From the NCBI GenBank assembly GCA_032821775.1, contig JAVLRN010000001.1, forward strand, positions 3,720,001 to 3,784,000: a stretch of 64,000 nucleotides of DNA, given 5' to 3'. A program made the position numbers and the translations under genes. The notes below the pieces were generated by a model. The model was given only the letters and a program-made list of their open reading frames with translations, made no database searches and was not told where the DNA came from. Source of the DNA: Sanguinoderma infundibulare. Lineage: Eukaryota > Basidiomycota > Agaricomycetes > Polyporales > Polyporaceae. Below are positions 59,330-64,000 of this stretch, one piece after another. Within the stretch, counting starts at the first letter, position 1. Each line of letters begins with the position of its first letter.

Positions 59330-59845
59330 GTTTGCTAGCGCGCTGCACGCCCGCCTACAGAATGCCTCTCTCGGTATACCCTTATGGAATTAGCCTCCAA
59401 AGTGGTCTATGGACATTTCATCGGGATTACTGTCTTGAGAGTGGCCCACGTAGAGGATGGAACGGGGACTTCGAGAGAAGGAACAGCAGGTCGAAAAGGG
59501 TCAAGTAGGAAGGTGGGGAAAGAGCCTCCGAGTCACGGCTGAGGTGCTGCTGGGGCGATGAATCCAAGTCTGATCCAGAATAAATCAGAGATGTGCTCAC
59601 CCAGGTTGGATGAACGTGCTGAGGGCCAGCATGTTAGGTATGCGCTAGGTGGTTAACGCCAACGATTGGTTTGCTGTGGTTGATCGGTCAGTATCCCGCC
59701 CTAACCTGATAGCGCAGTTCTCCCTTTGAGCAATGCCTTGGCGCGTCTGCGACGCTATTTTTATCCTCGATGTGATATACGACTGGGACCCTTGAACCTT
59801 TGGGGCCTCAGCCCAACGTTGGACTTGCGTTGGGCAATGCGCGGT
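59330..59845 (+). repeat. dispersed repeat, copy 2
   Basis: Diverged counterpart of 37266-37790 in the same orientation, 22 kb away, sharing the same ordered blocks. The tRNA-like part is degraded: GGTTGATCGGTCAGTAT and GATAGCGCAG remain, but the B-box is lost. It begins immediately after the IFI6-like gene region. No coding sequence. Confidence 0.75.
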
Positions 59846-59956
59846 TGGCCGGAAATGACGATCAGATGTTTGGCGCGCTGAGGACCCCCGGCAAAACGAC
59901 ACTAGCGCTCGTCGCATGCACCTCCTGAGCTCTCGCTGCCTCTACTGAGGACGTCG

Positions 59957-60859
59957 ATGTTGACCAGGATGCTGAGGGTATTCCGACGACTGCCCAACCC
60001 CGGGCCAGTGCCCATCCATGCCCGGACATACGCCATCTCGCTCAAGCCCGCGGTGGTCTACCCACGGATGAAAGACACCCCTCGAGTCTACGCTGAGCGC
60101 AAGACCTACCTCTACAACCAATACACCCGTCTCCTCCAGGGCACCTCCTCCGCGCCCCTCCTCCTCTTCGAGCACTCCGACTTCTCCGCCACACGTCTCG
60201 TCCAGCTCCGCGCAGACATCGCCGCAGCGGCAGCCAAGCACGCTGGCACCCCCGCCCCGTCACTCTCCTCTCCCACTCCCGCACCGGCACCCTCACCACC
60301 CGCCGCGCTCCCGACCTTCACCGTCCTCCGCACGTCCCTCTTCGGCGTCGCCCTGCGCGACATGCGGCCCCTGGACGACACGATCCGCAAGGACGTCGCC
60401 AAGACCGTGACCGGTACCCTCGCTGCGCTCTCCTTCCCCGAGCTCAACCCCCCGCAGATCAAGGCCGTCCTCCGCGTGCTCGCACGGTCCGTGCCCCCGC
60501 GCAAGCCCAAGACCCAGGAGCAGCTCGAGCAGGAGAAGAAGGCGGCCGAGGCCGCGTTCGTCCCCGGGCGGCGGCCCAAGCGGCAGAAGCCCACCCCGGT
60601 CCCCGACCTGAAGCTGCTCGGCGCGCTCATCGATGGACGGGTCTTCACCCAGGACGGCGTCCAGAGCGTGGCGGAGCTGCCGACCCTCGACGCGTTGCGG
60701 GCGCAGATCGTCGGGCTGCTGAGCGCACCCGCCGCGCAGCTCTCGATGGTCCTGGGCGAGGCGAGCGGGGGGAAGCTGAAGAGGACGTTGGAGGGGTTCA
60801 AAAAGAGCTTGGAGGAGCCCGAGGGGCAGGCTCAGGACGGCCAGGGTCCTCCTTCATGA
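59957..60859 (+). CDS. mitochondrial ribosomal protein uL10m
   Basis: Intronless gene of 300 residues. It starts MLTRMLRVFRRLPNPGPVPI with a basic, acid-poor mitochondrial presequence. The L10-like core follows: LKPAVVYPRMKDTPRVYAER, YNQYTRLLQGTSSAPLLLFE, TFTVLRTSLFGVALRDM, KLLGALIDGRVFTQDGVQSV, AELPTLDALRAQIVGLLSAP and AQLSMVLGEASGGKLKRTLE. ARAQLL-like C-terminal helices are as in fungal MRPL11 (uL10m). A Pro/Ala-rich insertion lies at residues 97-115. It acts in the large mitoribosomal subunit stalk base. The C-terminal tail EPEGQAQDGQGPPS is low complexity. Confidence 0.9.
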   Translation: MLTRMLRVFRRLPNPGPVPIHARTYAISLKPAVVYPRMKDTPRVYAERKTYLYNQYTRLLQGTSSAPLLLFEHSDFSATRLVQLRADIAAAAAKHAGTPAPSLSSPTPAPAPSPPAALPTFTVLRTSLFGVALRDMRPLDDTIRKDVAKTVTGTLAALSFPELNPPQIKAVLRVLARSVPPRKPKTQEQLEQEKKAAEAAFVPGRRPKRQKPTPVPDLKLLGALIDGRVFTQDGVQSVAELPTLDALRAQIVGLLSAPAAQLSMVLGEASGGKLKRTLEGFKKSLEEPEGQAQDGQGPPS

Positions 60860-61074
60860 TGGGCATGGGCGTATAGAGGTTCGGCTCATTTGTAGTCCAT
60901 ATATTCATCTAATGCTGCACACTACCTGCATCGACACATCGCACATGAAGTGACGCGGACTTGCGAGAGTACAGCTTCGAAGAGATCACACACGATTATA
61001 TCCGAAGAACGACAGGGAAGAGCAACGCTACAAGAATCACAGCAGCAGTCGAGCAACAACAAGGCATAACAAGG

Positions 61075-63377
61075 TTATCTTCGCTTCGAGCTCCTAGTGC
61101 TCTCCTCACGCTCGCTAGGCGAACCCCGTCGTTTTCTGTGTTCGACACCGCTCAGCACCATGTTCATTAAGAGTAAATGGACCACCCACCTGCTGCTCCT
61201 GTCCCGCTCATCCAGGTCGGGCGTGCCACGATCTTTCCTCTCACTGCGTTCGCTACGCTCGCTCCGTTCACTACGTTCACTGCGCTCACGATCACCGCTG
61301 CCGCCTCCACCTCCACTACCACCACCACCACCACTACCACTACCGCCACCGCCACCTCCATAGTCGAGGCCGTCCACGGCAGGCGCGCTACCGTCAATGT
61401 CCTTATACTTGTTCTTGTTCCGAGGACCAGTCGGAACATTAGGAGGTAGAGGCGACGCAGGGCGGACAGGTATACCTGAGTACGCAAGGACATCACGTAT
61501 TGAGTACAGGTCTCTCAAGACATAAACACGACTGACGAACCTCTCCCGCGAGCCGCAAACCCAGTTCCACGCCCACGCATGCCCTGAGCCATTCCCCGCC
61601 CCCGGAACTGCCCTTGCGCAACCCCGCGCGTCGCCGCGGGCGCAACGGGCCCCGGAGTGCCACTCCCCTCCATCCCAGGGTACATCTGCTGGCCCATGGC
61701 CGTCGGGTCCTGCACCGCCACACGCTCGTCAATCCTCGGCCCCAAACGCTGCAACAACGGCAGGCCACGCACCTGCATCCCGAACTCGGGGTTCATGCCC
61801 ATCGCCATCATGCCCTGCCCCGGGGCGCCGCCGCCGGGCCCGAAGCCCTCCATGCCGATGCCGACCTGGCCCTCGGGCGTGCCCTGCGCGCCGCCCTGCG
61901 GGCCCGCGCCCCCGTCGGGCATCATGCCCATGTCGCCCACGCCCACGCCCATCTCCATCATCTGGTTTATCATGGGCCCCATGTTCATCATCTGGTTCAT
62001 CATGCCGCCGTTCATGTTCATGCCCGCGCCGGGCATCATCCCCCCACCGCCAGGCCCGCCCGCGCCCGCGCCGGCCATGACGGCGGTCGCGCCTGCCATG
62101 ACCATCGTGCGGACCTCGGGGGGCAAGCCGATGAGCTGGTCTTCGGACATCCCAGCGAAGTTCTGTTTTGAGGTTGTTAAGAAAGAAGAACGGGCTCAGC
62201 ATTCGGGGTGCGAGGGGAGCTGAAAGACGAGGTGTACGATACGCACGAGGACGTTGGACTTGAGCATGCCCGCGATGTCTCCGAGCTCGCGCCGGCGGTA
62301 GCAGAACGCTTCCCATGAGAGCTCGTCGAAGCCGTAGTTGAACCAGTCGCTGAGGTCCGAGCCCGGTCGCCGCCACGGCTTCTCCGCCAATGCGTTCAGA
62401 TCTACTTCTAGTATCGAGCGCCCGTCAAACGTTCCGGGGACGGAGGGGTTTATTGACGGGTGTGATGGCGGAGCCGTTGCGGCTGGAAGGGTATTAGGGT
62501 CTGGGCCAGCATCCTTCGTGGCTTCCTTGTCGCCTTCTGCGACCTTTTCAGTCGAACCAGGGGTTGCGGTGACTGAAGGGACCGAGGATTGCGTGCTCTG
62601 AGAGGAAGGCTGGGGTGTAGAGGAAAGCTTGGTGACACCACCTCGTTCTCTGGGAGTGTACTCGGTAGTGAGGGAAGGTTGTGGTGGCGGTGGTGCTGTT
62701 CACAAGACATGAGGGACGGGTGTTGGGTTGCAAAGATGAACGTACCTCTTTGTGGCGTTGCAAACGTCGCGCTGGTTGGGCGGCCAGCGGCCTGCCTCTG
62801 ATGTCTGGGTAGGGAAGAATGTTGGAGAAAGGACGAGCAGCATGGTTATGTTTATGTTGGCGTACCGGAAGTCCAGGGAACGTGATTGGGGCTCCTCCAT
62901 GATAATCTCAACATCCTACCAGATAGGCAGTTGTGACGACGATCTATGCAATAGAACGGGAGAGGACGCACATCGTCTTCACTGTCATCCTCCTCTTCAT
63001 CCTCCTCCGCCCCGTTTTCCGCGGGTTCGACGTCGCCACTGGCTTCGTCTGCAACTTGCTCTTCGAGCTTCGAGACCAGACTTTGAGCGATGGATTGCGT
63101 TTGCTCGACCGATATTCTACCGCAGCGCTGCATGAGAGGGCTGACGACGTGGGCCAGTGTGAATAGCGGACTTACGGTTGTGGCACTGAAGATCACACCG
63201 GTTGGAGAGGTATCATGAGAATTTCCATTGTGCTCAAAAGAAGGCAGTACAAGAAGGGTGGCAGGGCTCGAAGGCCCTCTCGTTTCCGACCTGACTCTCA
63301 CCAGATGTCTGTACTGCTGGCTGCACCGGCTCATCCGCATTCGAGTCTCCGTAGAGGTAGCTGTCGTCGTCATCCAT
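61075..63377 (-). CDS. FIP1: mRNA 3'-end processing factor Fip1
   Basis: Component of the cleavage and polyadenylation factor that tethers poly(A) polymerase. It starts MDDDDSYLYGDSNADEPVQP, with an acidic N-terminus and more acidic stretches (EEDEEEDDSEDD). The diagnostic Fip1 motif is present: LAEKPWRRPGSDLSDWFNYG, then FDELSWEAFCYRRRELGDIA. Downstream is a Met/Gly-rich stretch (GGMMNQMMNMGPMINQMMEM), an Arg/Gly tract (RGRGMAQGMRGRGTGFAARG), a Gly-rich tract and an Arg/Glu/Ser repeat. It ends SSKRR at 61075. About six introns. The C-terminal RD/RE-type tail resembles animal FIP1L1, which binds U-rich RNA through this region. Function is conserved; interactions here are inferred. Confidence 0.92.
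61225..61365 (-). repeat. coding microsatellites in FIP1 (Glu-Arg-Ser and Gly tracts)
   Basis: On the minus strand an ERS motif repeats five times in tandem (roughly 61240-61290), next to polyGly/Ser tracts made of CCACCA-type repeats on the plus strand (roughly 61295-61360). These are the repeat units of the Fip1 C-terminal tail. Confidence 0.8.
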
Positions 63378-63797
63378 GCTGAAGGAAGAGATCAGCTAAA
63401 TTCGTGCATGACTAGAAACAATGCGCACCTGGTATGTGTGGACCAAACCTCGGAGAGAGACTACACGAAACGGAGCAAACGCTGGAGAGCGGAGGAGAAG
63501 CGTTCTGCCAACAAGAACACCGGGCGCCTACCACACCACAGGTGAATAGGCGCACGTGATCTCGATCTTGGAAATTTCGCGCGCGTTCCGTCCGTGCTCC
63601 TTGGCTTGTACTCTCTTCGCAAAGGCAAAGCACAATCTCTACACCTCTCGGACGATCAGGAATACCTGGGTCTGTTGCTCGTTTACTGCCGGCGCGTGCT
63701 TGCTGGACGACCAGCCTCACCAGTTCTCACATCTCCACCTCGCGACATCCCCACAGACTTCGCACACTGGATCTCTGCGCGCGGAACCTCTATCGTC
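63378..63797. promoter_or_regulatory. divergent promoter region, FIP1 and SYO1-like genes
   Basis: 420 bp between the start codons of divergent genes. No TATA box identified. Includes both 5' UTRs by position. Confidence 0.35.
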
Positions 63798-64000
63798 ATG
63801 GGCAAGTCTCAGAAGAAGCGAAATATGCGCAGGCATAACCCCATGCGAGTGCCAGACTCGCATTTGCCAAAAGGACTCGCGTCCGCGTCCGCTTCCTCTT
63901 CCAAAAGCGAGGCAATCCTCCCTATCATACAAAAAGTGAGTCGTGTTTTGAGTAATAAATAGATCAGGCCTGTCGCTCCTGCTGCATTACGAACGGGATC
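63798..64000 (+). CDS. probable symportin SYO1/HEATR3-like gene (3' partial)
   Basis: Only the first exon and start of an intron are in the window. ATG at 63798 gives MGKSQKKRNMRRHNPMRVPD, then SHLPKGLASASASSSKSEAI and LPIIQK, with an intron donor GTGAGT at 63936. A basic N-terminus followed by short helices that begin armadillo-type repeats resembles SYO1/HEATR3, which carries ribosomal proteins Rpl5/Rpl11 into the nucleus. The call rests on about 46 residues, so other ARM-repeat proteins remain possible. Confidence 0.52.

Noticed and set aside
59957..60801. Minus-strand frame of 229 codons over uL10m
   Set aside because: Antisense to a gene with a full uL10m domain and mitochondrial presequence.

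Overview
The window is nuclear DNA of a filamentous basidiomycete, most likely an Agaricomycete. It is GC-rich, and nearly every gene is broken by short GT...AG introns of about 45-80 bp. The gene content also fits: a DUF6535 membrane protein, a HET-domain protein, fungal HNH_2-type and IFI6/IFI27-like proteins, ent-kaurene-oxidase-type P450s and an expansin-like secreted protein. About 24 genes are supported, roughly one per 2.7 kb on both strands. No rRNA gene, CRISPR array or intact transposon was seen. Exon joins were made by eye, so gene outer limits are firmer than individual splice sites.

Layout, left half: a Mn-type CDF metal transporter (+, 946-3071); a long BIRC6-like E2 ubiquitin-conjugating protein (-, 3259-6903); a germinal-centre/STE20 kinase (+, 7309-9927); AP-3 delta (-, 10635-14472); a 2.2-kb stretch with one doubtful gene; a 2OG-Fe(II) dioxygenase (+, 16728-18166); an NXT1/p15-like mRNA export factor (+, 18818-19466); the splicing helicase Prp22 (-, 19818-23594), head-to-head with a DHX57/DHX29-type DEAH helicase (+, 23780-28793).

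Middle: a small accessory block on the minus strand holds two paralogous P450s (28934-31029 and 34674-36789), a DUF6535 gene between them and a decayed third P450. A 0.5-kb dispersed repeat with a tRNA-Glu-like module follows (37266-37790), then a Ser/Pro-rich membrane-anchored protein (-, 38164-39682), a poorly resolved stretch, exonuclease V (+, 41442-44245), a secreted DPBB/expansin-like protein (+, 45553-46169) and a Ctr-type copper transporter (+, 46700-47673).

Right: an NAK-family (Ark1/Prk1/AAK1-like) endocytic kinase (-, 48217-52641) is divergent from a 3-hydroxyisobutyrate/6-phosphogluconate dehydrogenase-family enzyme (+, 52959-54401). Next is an accessory island: HET-domain protein, HNH-nuclease-domain protein, an internally duplicated IFI6/IFI27-like small membrane protein, and a second copy of the dispersed repeat (59330-59845). 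Housekeeping genes resume with mitochondrial uL10 (+), Fip1 (-) and the 5' end of a probable SYO1/HEATR3 gene (+) running off the window.

Functional themes: RNA processing and export (Prp22, DHX57-like, NXT1, Fip1) and membrane trafficking (AP-3 delta, NAK kinase) form the conserved background. The two accessory blocks (28.9-37.8 kb and 54.8-59.9 kb) hold the duplicated, decayed or repeated sequences and are where the most interesting signals lie.
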